Notes: generated by a model not told the origin, from the letters alone. Shown: positions 35,495 through 44,886, numbered from the stretch's first letter. The stretch is DNA of 64,000 nucleotides from Plasticicumulans lactativorans (GCF_004341245.1 NZ_SLWY01000003.1:62001-126000), one strand, 5' to 3'. Translations and numbers: made by a program.

Positions 35495-37773
35495 GGGCTC
35501 CTCCCATACTGTTCGATCTGTTCGCGGACGCTGTCCGGAAGGCGGTAGCTTTCCAGGCTGCGCTGCAGGATGGACGCCAGTGCGCCGGAAAGATTCAGGT
35601 TGAAGGCGACCGGGTGGCCACCGTGGAAGTCCGGGTTGGCGCCGCGCAGCGCGAGCTGCAGGCGCATCTCGCCGCCGCTGTCGCCGTCGAGGCCGAGGCT
35701 CAGCGCGGTGTAGCGGAAGTCGGTGAGCGCCTGCAGCGCGATCGCGGCCTGGCCTTCGGCGAGGAAGCTCGGCGGCGTCTCGGGGCGGTAGCGGATGCGC
35801 CCCGGCGCGTCGGCGGCGAGCCGGCCGTCCGCCACGGCGAGTCGGCCGTCGGCGCGCAGCCGCACCGGCAGGCGCCCGTGGATGCGGCCTTCGGCGCTCA
35901 GGCCCGGCAGCGACACCAGCGCGAACAGCTCGCCGAGGTCGAGGTCCTGCGCCTCGACGTCCAGCCGGTACTCGCGCGCGCCGAGGCGGGTGGTGAACGG
36001 CGCCACCCGCAGCCGGCCGCCGGCCCAGTCGAAGCCCGCGCGCAGCAGTTGCAGGCGGTCGTCGTCGAGCGCGAACTCCAGTTCGCCGTCGTGCAGCGCG
36101 AGCCCCGCGTCGAGCGCGGCGATCGCGATGGTCTGCCCGCGCGGGATGCGCAGCGGCAGCAGGCGGTCGGCGCGCAGCACCGCGTTGATGCGTCGCGCGC
36201 GCAGCAGCGGCGTGTCGAGATCGAGGTCCTGCAGCAGCCACTCGGCGCGCTCGCGGGTGCCGTCGGCACTCCAGGCGTAGCGCAGGTCGAGCGCCGTGGT
36301 GCCGCGGGCGCTGCGCACCTGCCCGGCGAGCGCCGGCAGCAGCGCCGGCAGCGGCAGCGTGTCCGGGGCGAGTTCGAGGCGCGCGCTGCGCAGCCGCGCC
36401 TCGCCGCGGCCGTCGGCGAAGGTGTGGCGGGCTTCCAGCCGGGCCTGGGCGCGGCCGGCGAGGGCGTCGAGGTCGAGGTGCAGCGCGAGCGTGTCGTCGA
36501 GCGCGCCGTCCAGGCGCCCGTCGAGGCGCAGCGGGGCGTGCAGCGCCGGACGCGCGGTGCTGTGCAGCGCGTCGATGCGCAGCGTGCCGTCGACCGGGCG
36601 GGGGGCGGCCGTGGCCACGCCGAGGTGCAGCGCGAGCCCGCTGCCGGCCATCGCCACGTCGGGCAGCCCGATCTCGCCGTCGACGAGGTCGAGTTCCAGG
36701 CGCCCGCCCTGCCAGCGCAGGCCGAGCGTGCCGCCGAGGCCGGCCCGCCCGAGCGTCAGGGCGGTGCGGGCGCTGCCGCGCAGCGCCCCGCCGTCCGCGG
36801 TGACATCGAACAGCGCGGCGTCCGCCGCGGTCGGTTGCAGCGCGAGGCGCAGCGGCTCGCGCGCCAGCGCCGGGGGCAGGTGCGCGCGCAGCGCCGGGCC
36901 GGGCACGAGCTCCAGCGACAGCGGCGCGTCGGCCCGCCAGGCGTAGCGCCCGCCCTCGCCCAGGTCGAAGCGGCCGTGCGCGGCGAGCCTGCCGTCCTGC
37001 AGCCAGTCGCCCCAGCCGAGGCCCTGGCCGTCGAGCGCGACGGCGACCGACGCGGGCGGCCCGCCCGGCCGGCCCGCCACCTGCACCCGCAGGCGCAGGG
37101 CGCCGCTGAGCGGTTCGCGCCGGCCGAGGCGGGCGGCGAGCGCGCCGGCATCGTCGACCCCGGCCTCCAGCGTGAGCGCCAGCCGTCCGTCGGCATCGAA
37201 GGTGCCGGCCAGCTGCGCGGTCGCGTCCGCGACCGGGCCGAGCCGGCCCTCGATGCGCGTGGTGCCGTCGGCGGCGGGTTCGAGCGTCAGTGCGAGCGGC
37301 ACGTCGAGCGACGGGGCGCCGGCGCGCTCGAGCGTGACGGTGGCGGCGCTGAGCGTCACGTGCCGCGCCGGCAGCGCCGGCAGCACCACGGCGGCGGACG
37401 GCCCGGGTGGCGTGCGACCGGCGAGGCCGAAGCTGCCGGCGGCATCCTGCGTCAGGCGCAGCTGCACGCCATCGAGGCGCACGGCCTCGACGCGGCCGGC
37501 GAGCAGGTCGCGCAGGCCGTAGTCGAGTTCGATGCGCGCGATGTGTCCCGCCGCGCCGAGGTCGAGCGTCGCCCGCGCACCGCTCGGGGCGAGGTGGTCG
37601 ATGTCGAGCTCGGCCACCGCGAAACCGGCGTCGCGCAGCGCGCGGCCGGCGAGCCAGCCGAGCCCCGGCGGCGCGAGGACGGCGCCGGCGGCGAGGAGCG
37701 CGGCGAGCGCCGCCGGCAGGTACCAGCGACGGCGCCGGGGGCGGGCATGTCCGCGGGGGGCGGGCGGCGTCAT
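35491..37773 (-). CDS. ydbH: YdbH, AsmA-like intermembrane phospholipid transport bridge
   Basis: A 760-residue inner-membrane-anchored protein. A cytoplasmic basic start (RGHARPRRRRWYLPAALAALL, about residues 7-27 including the membrane helix) is followed by a long, beta-strand-rich periplasmic part with alternating Leu/Asp/Arg repeats such as GRLALTLEAGVDDAGAL. The C-terminal 150 residues (LSAEGRIHGRLPVRLRADGR, PDFHGGHPVAFNLNLSGAL) are the DUF748/YdbH-type end. With TamB and YhdP, YdbH moves glycerophospholipids to the outer membrane. Start ATG 37773. The high-GC frame is open far upstream without meaning. Confidence 0.88.
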   Translation of the reverse strand: MTPPAPRGHARPRRRRWYLPAALAALLAAGAVLAPPGLGWLAGRALRDAGFAVAELDIDHLAPSGARATLDLGAAGHIARIELDYGLRDLLAGRVEAVRLDGVQLRLTQDAAGSFGLAGRTPPGPSAAVVLPALPARHVTLSAATVTLERAGAPSLDVPLALTLEPAADGTTRIEGRLGPVADATAQLAGTFDADGRLALTLEAGVDDAGALAARLGRREPLSGALRLRVQVAGRPGGPPASVAVALDGQGLGWGDWLQDGRLAAHGRFDLGEGGRYAWRADAPLSLELVPGPALRAHLPPALAREPLRLALQPTAADAALFDVTADGGALRGSARTALTLGRAGLGGTLGLRWQGGRLELDLVDGEIGLPDVAMAGSGLALHLGVATAAPRPVDGTLRIDALHSTARPALHAPLRLDGRLDGALDDTLALHLDLDALAGRAQARLEARHTFADGRGEARLRSARLELAPDTLPLPALLPALAGQVRSARGTTALDLRYAWSADGTRERAEWLLQDLDLDTPLLRARRINAVLRADRLLPLRIPRGQTIAIAALDAGLALHDGELEFALDDDRLQLLRAGFDWAGGRLRVAPFTTRLGAREYRLDVEAQDLDLGELFALVSLPGLSAEGRIHGRLPVRLRADGRLAVADGRLAADAPGRIRYRPETPPSFLAEGQAAIALQALTDFRYTALSLGLDGDSGGEMRLQLALRGANPDFHGGHPVAFNLNLSGALASILQRSLESYRLPDSVREQIEQYGRSP

Positions 37774-37823
37774 GGCGGTCGGGGCGCTCCGCGGCGGCAG
37801 GCGTCGCCGCGGGCCGCCGGGGC

Positions 37824-39467
37824 TCACTCGGTGTCGTCGGCGGCGTCGACCGGGGCGTCCTCGCCGGCGAGGAACTCGGGGTGTTCGAGCAGGGTGCGGG
37901 CGTCCCACAGCACGGCGTGGCGCTGGCGGTACGGCTGGGTGTAGCGCGCCGCCGCGCGCTGCTCGGGGCTCAGCCGGGTGTGGCGCAGCACCAGCGCGCC
38001 ATCGGGGTGCGCGCGTGCCCAGTCGAGCTCGCCGCCGCTCGGGATCAGCACCAGCGGCGCGGCGAGGCGGCCGGCGAACTGGAACTCGCCATGGTACTTG
38101 CCGGGGTGCGCCACCGGCTGCCCGGCCTGCTGGCGCTCGCCGATGCGGGCGGCGAGCGGGGCGCCGTCGAGCGTGGGCGCGGCGGCACGGATCGGCCCGG
38201 CGTACACCAGCACGCCGCACAGCACGGTGAGCAGGGGCAGCCGCGGCACGGCATCGCCGCGCGCGAGCAGCCACGGCCAGGCCAGCGCGACGGCGGCGAG
38301 CAGCACGCCCCACAGCGGCGAGACCTCGCCGACCCAGGCCGGCCAGCCCTGACGTACCGCCAGCAGCGGCGCCAGTGCCAGCGCCACGCCGAGCAGCGCG
38401 TAGGGCAGCACCAGCAGCCAGGCACCGATGCGGGCGGCGAGCGGGCCGGCGGGTTCGAGGTCGCCGAGGCCGCGGGCGATCAGCAGCGCCACCGCCGGCA
38501 GCAGCGGCAGCAGGTAGTGCACCTGCTTGCCGCTGATCGCCGAGAAGACCAGCAGCCCCGGCAGCAGCCAGGCGAGGCAGAAGCGCTCGCCGGCGCCGAG
38601 GCCGGCGCGCAGCCGGCCGAGCAGCGCCTGCCAGAAGCGCGGCCACAGCGCCCACGGCAGCAGGATCGCCGGCAGCACCGGCAGGTACCACCACCACGGC
38701 CGCTGGTGTGCGAAGGACTTGACCATGCGCCCGGCGGTCTGCCCCCAGAGAATCGCGTGGCGGTACTCCTCGCCGCCGAGCACCGCGGCGGGGATCGCCC
38801 AGGCCAGTGCCAGTGCCGCGCCGGCGAGCACCGCGAGCCCCAGCGCGCGATACCAGCGGCGCCACGCGAGCGGGCGCGGTGCGGTCGCCCACCACGGCGC
38901 GGCGAGCGCGGCCGGCAGCAGGTAGACCAGCACGGCCGGGCCCTTGGTGAGCACGCCGAAGCCGATGCCGAGCGCGAACAGCGTCCAGCCGCCGCGCCAC
39001 GCGCGCCACGCGCGCGCAAGCCCGATCAGCCCCACCAGCACGCAGGCCGTCATCAGCAGATCGAACATCAGGAAGGTCGCGAACAGCGCCACGTAGAGGC
39101 TGCCGAGCAGCAGCCAGGGCGCGCGCACGCGAGTGCCGGGATCGTCGGGCCAGAGGGTGCGGGCGAGCGTGCCGGTGAGCAGCAGGCTCGCCGCCGCCGC
39201 CAGCGCCGGCACCAGCCGCGGCACCCAGTCGTGCACGCCGAGCCACGCCCACAGGGCATTGATCAGCCAGAACAGCAGCGGCGGCTTGTGGCTGTAGGGC
39301 GCGCCGTTGAGGTGCGGCACCAGGACGTCGCCACGCAGCCACATCTCCCAGGCGACGGCGGTGTAGCGGGTCTCGTCGATCGGCACCGGGCCGCGGCAGA
39401 CGAGGCCGACGGCGACCAGCGCCGCCAGCGCGACGAGGGGGGCGAGCCGCTGCAGCAGGGTCCGCAT
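37824..39467 (-). CDS. ArnT-like glycosyltransferase, GT39 family (second copy)
   Basis: A 547-residue membrane enzyme with about 12 helices. The catalytic loop is PIDETRYTAVAWEMW (Asp-Glu at about residues 30-31) then HLNGAPYSHKPPLLFW; a later segment SGKQVHYLLPLLPA is typical. It is expected to transfer a sugar from a polyprenyl phosphate to lipid A in the periplasm. The start overlaps the stop of the LAB_N gene, and that gene overlaps the GT2 gene; the three form one operon in which GT2 makes the lipid-linked sugar and this enzyme uses it. ydbH starts 51 bases downstream. Confidence 0.92.
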   Translation of the reverse strand: MRTLLQRLAPLVALAALVAVGLVCRGPVPIDETRYTAVAWEMWLRGDVLVPHLNGAPYSHKPPLLFWLINALWAWLGVHDWVPRLVPALAAAASLLLTGTLARTLWPDDPGTRVRAPWLLLGSLYVALFATFLMFDLLMTACVLVGLIGLARAWRAWRGGWTLFALGIGFGVLTKGPAVLVYLLPAALAAPWWATAPRPLAWRRWYRALGLAVLAGAALALAWAIPAAVLGGEEYRHAILWGQTAGRMVKSFAHQRPWWWYLPVLPAILLPWALWPRFWQALLGRLRAGLGAGERFCLAWLLPGLLVFSAISGKQVHYLLPLLPAVALLIARGLGDLEPAGPLAARIGAWLLVLPYALLGVALALAPLLAVRQGWPAWVGEVSPLWGVLLAAVALAWPWLLARGDAVPRLPLLTVLCGVLVYAGPIRAAAPTLDGAPLAARIGERQQAGQPVAHPGKYHGEFQFAGRLAAPLVLIPSGGELDWARAHPDGALVLRHTRLSPEQRAAARYTQPYRQRHAVLWDARTLLEHPEFLAGEDAPVDAADDTE

Positions 39468-40132
39468 CAGGAGGCGGTCTCGGTTGCCGCCGCGGTCTTG
39501 GTACGGCGGCGGTCCTGGCGGCGGATCAGCCGGAGGTTGCGCAGGTAGACGACGATGCCGAAGGTCTGGCCGAGGATGATCACCGGGTCACGCTGGGCGA
39601 TCGCGTAGGTCAGCAGCATCGAACTGCCGATCATGCTCAGGTACCAGAAGTGGATGGGCGTCACCGAGCCCTGCGCGCGCTCGCTGGCGAACCACTGCAG
39701 CACGAAGCGGCCGGTGAACAGGGTCTGCCCGACCAGGCCGAACACGCTCCAGAACGGGTGGAACTCGACCACCTTGGTGGTGTGCGCCGGGTTCGAGGCG
39801 TAGCCGGCGGCGAGGCCGAGCACGACGAACCCGAGCCAGGGCCAGAACCACGACAGCGCCCGCCGGCCCGGCTCGGCGCGGTGGATCAGCTCGAGGTTGC
39901 GCTGGTAGATCGCGAGGCCGAGCATCTGCCCGAGCACGATCACCAGGTCGCGCTGGTGCGCGGCGTACGCCAGCAGCAGCGCCGAGCCGCCGATGCTGAA
40001 GTACCAGAAATGAATCGGCATCAGGCTCTTGCGCGCGCGCTCGGAGAGGATCCACTGGACCAGGAAGCGCGCCGAGAACAGCGCCTGCGCCAGCAGCCCG
40101 ACCGAGGTCCACAGCGGGTCAAGCTTGAACAT
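39467..40132 (-). CDS. Lipid A biosynthesis N-terminal (LAB_N) domain membrane protein
   Basis: A 221-residue protein with two tandem LAB_N repeats: the first has LWTSVGLLAQALFSARFLVQ and RARKSLMPIHFWYFSIGGS (about residues 6-52), the second FWSVFGLVGQTLFTGRFVLQ and QGSVTPIHFWYLSMIGSS (about 124-170). About six membrane helices. Members sit between GT2 and GT39 genes of polyprenyl-sugar pathways and resemble small multidrug/SWEET-like membrane folds, so a flippase-type or accessory role is inferred. It overlaps GT2 by 14 bases and GT39 by one (TGATG). Confidence 0.9.
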   Translation of the reverse strand: MFKLDPLWTSVGLLAQALFSARFLVQWILSERARKSLMPIHFWYFSIGGSALLLAYAAHQRDLVIVLGQMLGLAIYQRNLELIHRAEPGRRALSWFWPWLGFVVLGLAAGYASNPAHTTKVVEFHPFWSVFGLVGQTLFTGRFVLQWFASERAQGSVTPIHFWYLSMIGSSMLLTYAIAQRDPVIILGQTFGIVVYLRNLRLIRRQDRRRTKTAAATETAS

Positions 40133-40853
40133 CACCGGCCTCCACGGATTCGGGCACGCGCGCACGGCGTTGCAGCCACATCACCCCGAGCAGGTCGACG
40201 ATGCCGACCGCGAGGCGGTCGAGGGTGCCGTACTTCGACACGCCGCGGGTGCGGTGGCGGTGGTTGACCTCCACCGACACCAGATCGTAGCCCGCGCGCC
40301 TGATCAGCGCCGGCAGGAAGCGGTGCATGTGGTCGAAGTACGGCAGCTCCAGGTACACCTCGCGGGAGAACACCTTGAGGCCGCAGCCGGTGTCGGGGGT
40401 GGCGTCGCCGAGCAGGCGCGAGCGCACGCCGTTGGCGATCTTCGACGAGATGCGCTTGATCCAGCTGTCCTGGCGCTTGCGCCGGTAGCCGGCGGCCATC
40501 ACCAGCCGGGGCGCCCGCTCGGGCGTGGTCAGCACGGCCAGCAGCCGCGGGATGTCGGCGGGGTCGTTCTGGCCGTCGCCGTCGAGGGTGGCGATCCACG
40601 GCGCCCGCGCGGCGCGGATGCCGCTGCGCACCGCGGTGCTCTGGCCGCAGGCACGCGCGTGGGTGAGCACGCGCAGCTGCGCCAGGCGCTGGCGCGCCTC
40701 GGCGAGGCGCGCCGCGGTGTCGTCGCGGCTGCCGTCGTCGACGTAGATGATCTCGTAGGCGTAGCGGCCATCGAGCGCGGCGGTGATCTCGTCGAGCAGC
40801 GGGGCGATGTTCTCGCCCTCGTTGTGTACGGGTACGACTACGGAAAGGTCCAT
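40119..40853 (-). CDS. Polyprenyl-phosphate glycosyltransferase, GT2 (DPM1/FlmF-like)
   Basis: A 244-residue cytoplasmic GT2 enzyme. It starts DLSVVVPVHNEGENIAPLL, with donor-site YVDDGSRDDT (about residues 36-45), DGDGQNDP (about 92-99) and a DTGCGLKVFSREVY acceptor segment. It lacks the two C-terminal membrane helices of ArnC, as DPM1 and FlmF1/2 do. It makes polyprenyl-phosphate-sugar used by the GT39 enzyme. Next gene starts inside its end (LAB_N). Sugar unknown. Confidence 0.92.
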   Translation of the reverse strand: MDLSVVVPVHNEGENIAPLLDEITAALDGRYAYEIIYVDDGSRDDTAARLAEARQRLAQLRVLTHARACGQSTAVRSGIRAARAPWIATLDGDGQNDPADIPRLLAVLTTPERAPRLVMAAGYRRKRQDSWIKRISSKIANGVRSRLLGDATPDTGCGLKVFSREVYLELPYFDHMHRFLPALIRRAGYDLVSVEVNHRHRTRGVSKYGTLDRLAVGIVDLLGVMWLQRRARVPESVEAGDVQA

Positions 40854-40904
40854 CGTGGCGTCCGCTGGTCAGCGAAAAAGATCGCGCATGCTACCCGAAA
40901 ACGG

Positions 40905-40922
40905 CATGTTGCGCTGCAACAT
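40905..40922. promoter_or_regulatory. Palindromic motif shared with the small RNA promoter
   Basis: CATGTTGCGCTGCAACAT, 52 bases before the GT2 start (40853), differs from the motif at 34823-34840 by two bases. The symmetrical part is TGTTGC/GCAACA. It resembles TTGC-N3-GCAA sites of PhaR-type regulators from memory; the actual factor is unknown. Confidence 0.45.
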
Positions 40923-40949
40923 CCACAGCCCGGCCCGTGGCTTGCGCAC

Positions 40950-41372
40950 TCAGCCCCGCTGCGGCGGGATCGAGTACGTGCAGGTGACGTGCGCCACCGG
41001 CTCGGCCTCGCCCTCCGAGTAAAGCAGCACCTCGCCGACCGCGAGCCGCTTGCCCAGCTTGAGGATGCGGCCCTCGCCGATCAGGTCCGCGGGCCGCGGC
41101 CGGCGCAGGAAGTTGCAGTTGAGGTTGGTGGTGACGGCGAGCTCGACGCGCCCGATCAGCGACAGCACTACGCCGTACATGATGATGTCGGCCAGCGCCA
41201 TCTGGATCGGTCCCGACACGGTGCCGCCGGGGCGGATGAAATCGTCGCGGAAGGGGATGCGGATGACGCAGCGCCCGGCGTCGAGCTGCTCGACGCGGAT
41301 GCCGAGCTGGCCGATGAACGGCACGTGCGTGGTGGCGAGCTCCTCGAACTCCGGCAGCGGGATGCGGCTCAC
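40950..41372 (-). CDS. PaaI-type hotdog thioesterase
   Basis: A 140-residue hotdog-fold protein. The family region reads FRDDFIRPGGTVSGPIQMAL, where GGTVSGP is the active-site turn usually written GGxxxGG/Hxx, followed by ADIIMYGVVLSLIG and NLNCNFLRRP. The start is GTG 41372 with AGGAG six bases upstream. Acyl-CoA substrate is unknown. The next gene on the same strand, an isomerase of aromatic degradation type, is 23 bases upstream. Confidence 0.85.
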   Translation of the reverse strand: MSRIPLPEFEELATTHVPFIGQLGIRVEQLDAGRCVIRIPFRDDFIRPGGTVSGPIQMALADIIMYGVVLSLIGRVELAVTTNLNCNFLRRPRPADLIGEGRILKLGKRLAVGEVLLYSEGEAEPVAHVTCTYSIPPQRG

Positions 41373-41395
41373 GGCGGGCTCCTGTGCGGCGCGGC

Positions 41396-42034
41396 TCAGA
41401 TGCGGCGCTGCACGCCGACCGGCAGCGTGCTGACGCGCGCCATTTCGGCGTCGGCGAACAGGGCCGGGTCGGCGAGGAAGTCGTGCAGCATGTCGGTGGT
41501 GTCGAGGCCCCAGAACAACTCGCCGTCGACGATCGCGGTGGGCACGCCGAACACGCCGCGTGCGATCGCGTCGTCGGTCGCGCGCCGCAGCGCGTCCTTG
41601 ACCTCGGGCGCGTTCAGGCGGGCCTCGGCGTCGGCCACCGTGAGCCCCAGCCGTGCGCACAGGGCCGCCCAGTCGGCGGGATCGTCGAGGCTGCGGCCGT
41701 CGGCCCAGAAGTGGCGGAAGACGTCGCGCACCACCGCGGGTGTCGCGCCGAGCGCGACGGTGAGGCGCAGCGCCCGCAGCGGATTGAACGGGTGCGCCGG
41801 CGGCATCCGGTAGGGAATGCCGAGGTGGCGCGCGCGCCACAGGCAGTGGCGGTAGGTGAGGGTGCGCATCCCCGGCACCTCGGCCGGCCCGCGGGTGGCG
41901 GTGGCTTCGAGCAGCGCGCCGAGCAGCACCGGCCGGTAGACGATGGTCGCGGCGGGCGGGCGACGCTCGAAGGTTTCGAGCTGCAGGTAGGCGAAGGGTG
42001 ACAGGTAGTCGAAATACCACTCCAGCGTCGGCAT
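41396..42034 (-). CDS. 2-hydroxychromene-2-carboxylate isomerase family (DsbA-like, GST kappa) protein
   Basis: A 212-residue thioredoxin-fold protein: EWYFDYLSPFAYLQLE at the N-terminus (YLSPF for Ser-Pro active site) and GVFGVPTAIVDGELFWG in the C-terminal half, with an all-helical insert between. NahD-like members isomerise 2-hydroxychromene-2-carboxylate with glutathione in naphthalene catabolism; many homologues have other roles. No catabolic operon is nearby, so the specific substrate is not claimed. Confidence 0.88.
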   Translation of the reverse strand: MPTLEWYFDYLSPFAYLQLETFERRPPAATIVYRPVLLGALLEATATRGPAEVPGMRTLTYRHCLWRARHLGIPYRMPPAHPFNPLRALRLTVALGATPAVVRDVFRHFWADGRSLDDPADWAALCARLGLTVADAEARLNAPEVKDALRRATDDAIARGVFGVPTAIVDGELFWGLDTTDMLHDFLADPALFADAEMARVSTLPVGVQRRI

Positions 42035-42274
42035 CGATGGTGTCCTCGGTGTGGGCGTGGCGCGGCCGTGCCACGCGCATGGAGCCCCGCCGGCGGGGCG
42101 GGCGGCTACCAGCGCGGGGCGCTGCCGGGGGTGGCGGCAGTACTGTAGTCGGGATCGGCGGTGATGTCCGGCGCCACCGCGGCATGGGACATCGTCGATC
42201 CCGGTTCAGCCGCCGGCAGCGTTTCTGGCCTACGCTGGTGGGCGGCAATCGGCCCTACCGACACGAGCAGCGCC

Positions 42275-42889
42275 ATGACGTTCGACCCCGACGAGCTTCC
42301 GCAGGATGCGCGCTACCGCCTGGCCATCGGCAGCGTGCTGCCGCGCCCGATCGCCTGGGTGAGCACCTGCGATGCGGCCGAGCGGCCCAATCTGGCGCCG
42401 TTCTCGTTCTTCACCGTCGCTGCGAGCCAGCCGCTGACGCTGGTGTTCTGTCCGCAGATCGCCGCGCACGGCGAGAAGGACACCCTGCGCAACCTGCGCG
42501 GGCGCGGGGAGTGCGTGGTGAACATCACCAACGCCGATACGGCGGGGGCGATGAACCTGAGCTCGGCCGATCTCCCCTACGGCGAATCGGAATTCGCGTT
42601 CGCCGGCCTGACGCCGGTGGCGAGCGAGGTGGTCCGGCCGCCGCGGGTGGGCGAGGCGCCCGTCGCGTTCGAGTGCCGGGTCGAGCGCATCGTCGATTGC
42701 GGCGACGGCGGTCTCGGCAGCGGTTCGGCCGTGTTCGCGCGGGTGCTGCGCATCCACGTGCGCGACGACCTGTTCGACGGCCGGCACATCGCCACCGACC
42801 GGCTGCGCCCGATCGGGCGCATGGCCGGCAACGATTACCTCGGCCTGGACGGGGTGTTCAGCCTGGAGCGCCCGCGCGGCCGCCGTTAG
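42275..42889 (+). CDS. Flavin reductase-like FMN-binding protein
   Basis: A 204-residue split-barrel flavoprotein of the flavin reductase-like family. Segments: RYRLAIGSVLPRPIAWVSTCD and NLAPFSFFTVAASQPLTLVF, the FMN-binding region, then LRNLRGRGECVVNITNAD. Divergent from the isomerase gene. ATG 42275 follows CACGAGCAGC. Its partner or substrate is unknown. Confidence 0.88.
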   Translation: MTFDPDELPQDARYRLAIGSVLPRPIAWVSTCDAAERPNLAPFSFFTVAASQPLTLVFCPQIAAHGEKDTLRNLRGRGECVVNITNADTAGAMNLSSADLPYGESEFAFAGLTPVASEVVRPPRVGEAPVAFECRVERIVDCGDGGLGSGSAVFARVLRIHVRDDLFDGRHIATDRLRPIGRMAGNDYLGLDGVFSLERPRGRR

Positions 42890-42925
42890 CGGCGCGTGCC
42901 GGCGTGGCGGGCGGCGGCGCCTGTT

Positions 42926-43933
42926 TCAGCCGATGGCGTCGACCGCTTCCCGGATCAGTGCCGGACCGCGGTAGATCAGCCCGGTGTAGAGCTGCACCAG
43001 GCTCGCGCCGGCGTCGATCTTGGCGCGGGCGTCGGCGCCGCTGAGGATGCCGCCGACGCCGATGATCGGCAGGCGCCCGTCGAGGGCGGTGGCGAGGCGG
43101 CGGATCACCTCGGTCGACCGCGTCACCAGCGGCGCGCCGGAGAGGCCGCCGGCCTCGTCGGCGTGCGGCAGACCGGCCACCGCACGGCGATCGAGCGTGG
43201 TGTTGGTGGCGATCACGGCATCGATGCCGGCGCGGGCGAGCGCTGCGGCGACGACCGGGATGTCCGCGTCGGCGAGGTCCGGCGCGATCTTCAGCGCGAG
43301 CGGCACGTAGCGGCCGTGGGTGTCGGCGAGCCGCGCCTGCTCGGCCTTGAGCGCCATGAGCAACTGATCGAGGGATTCACCGTACTGCAGGTCGCGCAGG
43401 CCCGGCGTGTTCGGCGACGAGATGTTCACGGTGACGTAGCCGGCGTGCGCGTACACCTTGCGCAGGCAGGCGAGGTAGTCGTCGAGGGCGTGCTCGTTCG
43501 GCGTGTCCTTGTTCTTCCCGATGTTGATCCCGAGCACGCCCCGGTACCCCGCGGTGCGCACCCGCTCGACCAGGTGATCGACCCCGCGGTTGTTGAAGCC
43601 GAAGCGGTTGATCAGGGCCTCGGCCTGCGGCAGGCGGAACAGCCGCGGGCGCGGATTGCCCGGCTGCGGGCGCGGCGTCACGGTACCGATCTCGATGAAG
43701 CCGAAGCCGAGGGCGGCGAGGCCGGCGATGGCCGCCCCGTTCTTGTCGAGCCCGGCGGCGAGGCCGACCGGGTTCGGGAACTCGATCCCCATCACCACCC
43801 GTGGCCGGCGCGGTACCGCCCCGGCCAGCCGCCGCGTGCCCTCGCCCAGCCGCGCCAGGGCGGCCAGCGCGAGATCGTGGGCCGTCTCGGCGTCGAGGCG
43901 GAACAGGGCGGAGCGGACGAGTTCGTAGAGCAT
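42926..43933 (-). CDS. pyrD: Dihydroorotate dehydrogenase (quinone), class 2
   Basis: A 335-residue membrane-associated flavoenzyme of pyrimidine synthesis; it oxidises dihydroorotate to orotate and passes electrons to quinone. Features: N-terminal membrane-binding helix ([21 protein letters not shown]), [31 protein letters not shown], the catalytic Ser in [16 protein letters not shown], and IIGVGGI near the C-terminus with [11 protein letters not shown]. Length (335) matches E. coli PyrD. Confidence 0.96.
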   Translation of the reverse strand: MLYELVRSALFRLDAETAHDLALAALARLGEGTRRLAGAVPRRPRVVMGIEFPNPVGLAAGLDKNGAAIAGLAALGFGFIEIGTVTPRPQPGNPRPRLFRLPQAEALINRFGFNNRGVDHLVERVRTAGYRGVLGINIGKNKDTPNEHALDDYLACLRKVYAHAGYVTVNISSPNTPGLRDLQYGESLDQLLMALKAEQARLADTHGRYVPLALKIAPDLADADIPVVAAALARAGIDAVIATNTTLDRRAVAGLPHADEAGGLSGAPLVTRSTEVIRRLATALDGRLPIIGVGGILSGADARAKIDAGASLVQLYTGLIYRGPALIREAVDAIG

Positions 43934-43989
43934 GGCGGCCGTGGGTCTAGAGTGGATCGGCGGGGCGGGCGCTGCTTCGCTGCAAAAGC

Positions 43990-44017
43990 GAAACGGCCGG
44001 CGGGTGCCGGCCGTTTC
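43990..44017 (-). terminator. Hairpin downstream of the PEP-CTERM gene
   Basis: A perfect 12-base-pair stem, GAAACGGCCGGC (43990-44001) and GCCGGCCGTTTC (44006-44017), with loop GGGT. On the minus strand it is followed by GCTTTTGC, a short T-tract, so it should end transcripts from 44,886. Confidence 0.7.
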
Positions 44018-44037
44018 GAACCGCGTTCTACACGAAG

Positions 44038-44886
44038 TCAGGCGCTGGTGCGACGCCGCGAGCGCGTCTTCATCCAGGCGAGGCCGAAGCCCAGCAGCGC
44101 GAGTGAAGCCGGCTCCGGCACCTGCTGGTTGGCGAGCAATCCTGCGCGCTGGGCGGTGATGTTCGGCTCGCTCATTCCCGTGCCGTACTGGAAGCTGACG
44201 TTGGCGATGGCCTTCGAGATGTCGGTGTTGGCCGGCAGGCCGCTCAGGATGAAGCGGGCGCTGTTCTTGATCACGCCCTGGTCGAACGTCGACGACGAGT
44301 TGCCACCCGTGTAGGTCGAGGACACGATGCCGTATTGCAGGCCGTCGAGCGCCGACGGCCCCGACATGTTGGGGTTGCTGTCGCCGAAGTTGGGATTGCC
44401 GAACAGCCCGCCGAGCCCGCTGCTCGAAATACCGCGGTCGGCACCGTTGACCGAGATGCCGGTCTGCGAATAGCCCCATTCGCCGTCGATGTCGCCGTTG
44501 GTGGGCTGGGTCGCGAGCGGGTTGCCGGCGTTGTCGACGACGACGCTCCCCGGAGCGAGGCGGGCCGAGTTCTGGGCGTTGCAGGCCTGCGTCGAGCAGA
44601 GGGTCACGGTGGTGTTGAAGCCGAAGAACACGGCGGTCAGCACATCGGATGGCACGGTGGCGCTGCCATAGGCGGGCGCCGTGTTCTTCAGGTCGACCTG
44701 GAACAAGCCCCCGGTGAGGTCGGTGAACGTCACCGATGCCGACAGGCTGTGGCCGGATGTGCTGTTGGTCCCTGACCCCGTGAAGGTGACTGAAACGAAC
44801 GCCGAGGCGTCACTGCAGACGCCGACCGCGGCGAGGAGGGCCAGGGCAAGCCCGAGGGCGCGGGTGCGTACCGATGGTTGCGGCAT
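44038..44886 (-). CDS. PEP-CTERM exported protein
   Basis: A 282-residue exported protein: signal peptide about residues 8-29 ([19 protein letters not shown]), Ser/Thr/Asn-rich beta-strand body, and C-terminal [20 protein letters not shown] sorting sequence followed by RSRRR. A Cys pair occurs in TLCSTQACN. The repeated polar strands suggest a surface or matrix protein. I recognise no enzymatic domain. A sigma-54-like promoter lies upstream and a hairpin downstream, so it is a single-gene unit. Confidence 0.85.
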   Translation of the reverse strand: MPQPSVRTRALGLALALLAAVGVCSDASAFVSVTFTGSGTNSTSGHSLSASVTFTDLTGGLFQVDLKNTAPAYGSATVPSDVLTAVFFGFNTTVTLCSTQACNAQNSARLAPGSVVVDNAGNPLATQPTNGDIDGEWGYSQTGISVNGADRGISSSGLGGLFGNPNFGDSNPNMSGPSALDGLQYGIVSSTYTGGNSSSTFDQGVIKNSARFILSGLPANTDISKAIANVSFQYGTGMSEPNITAQRAGLLANQQVPEPASLALLGFGLAWMKTRSRRRTSA

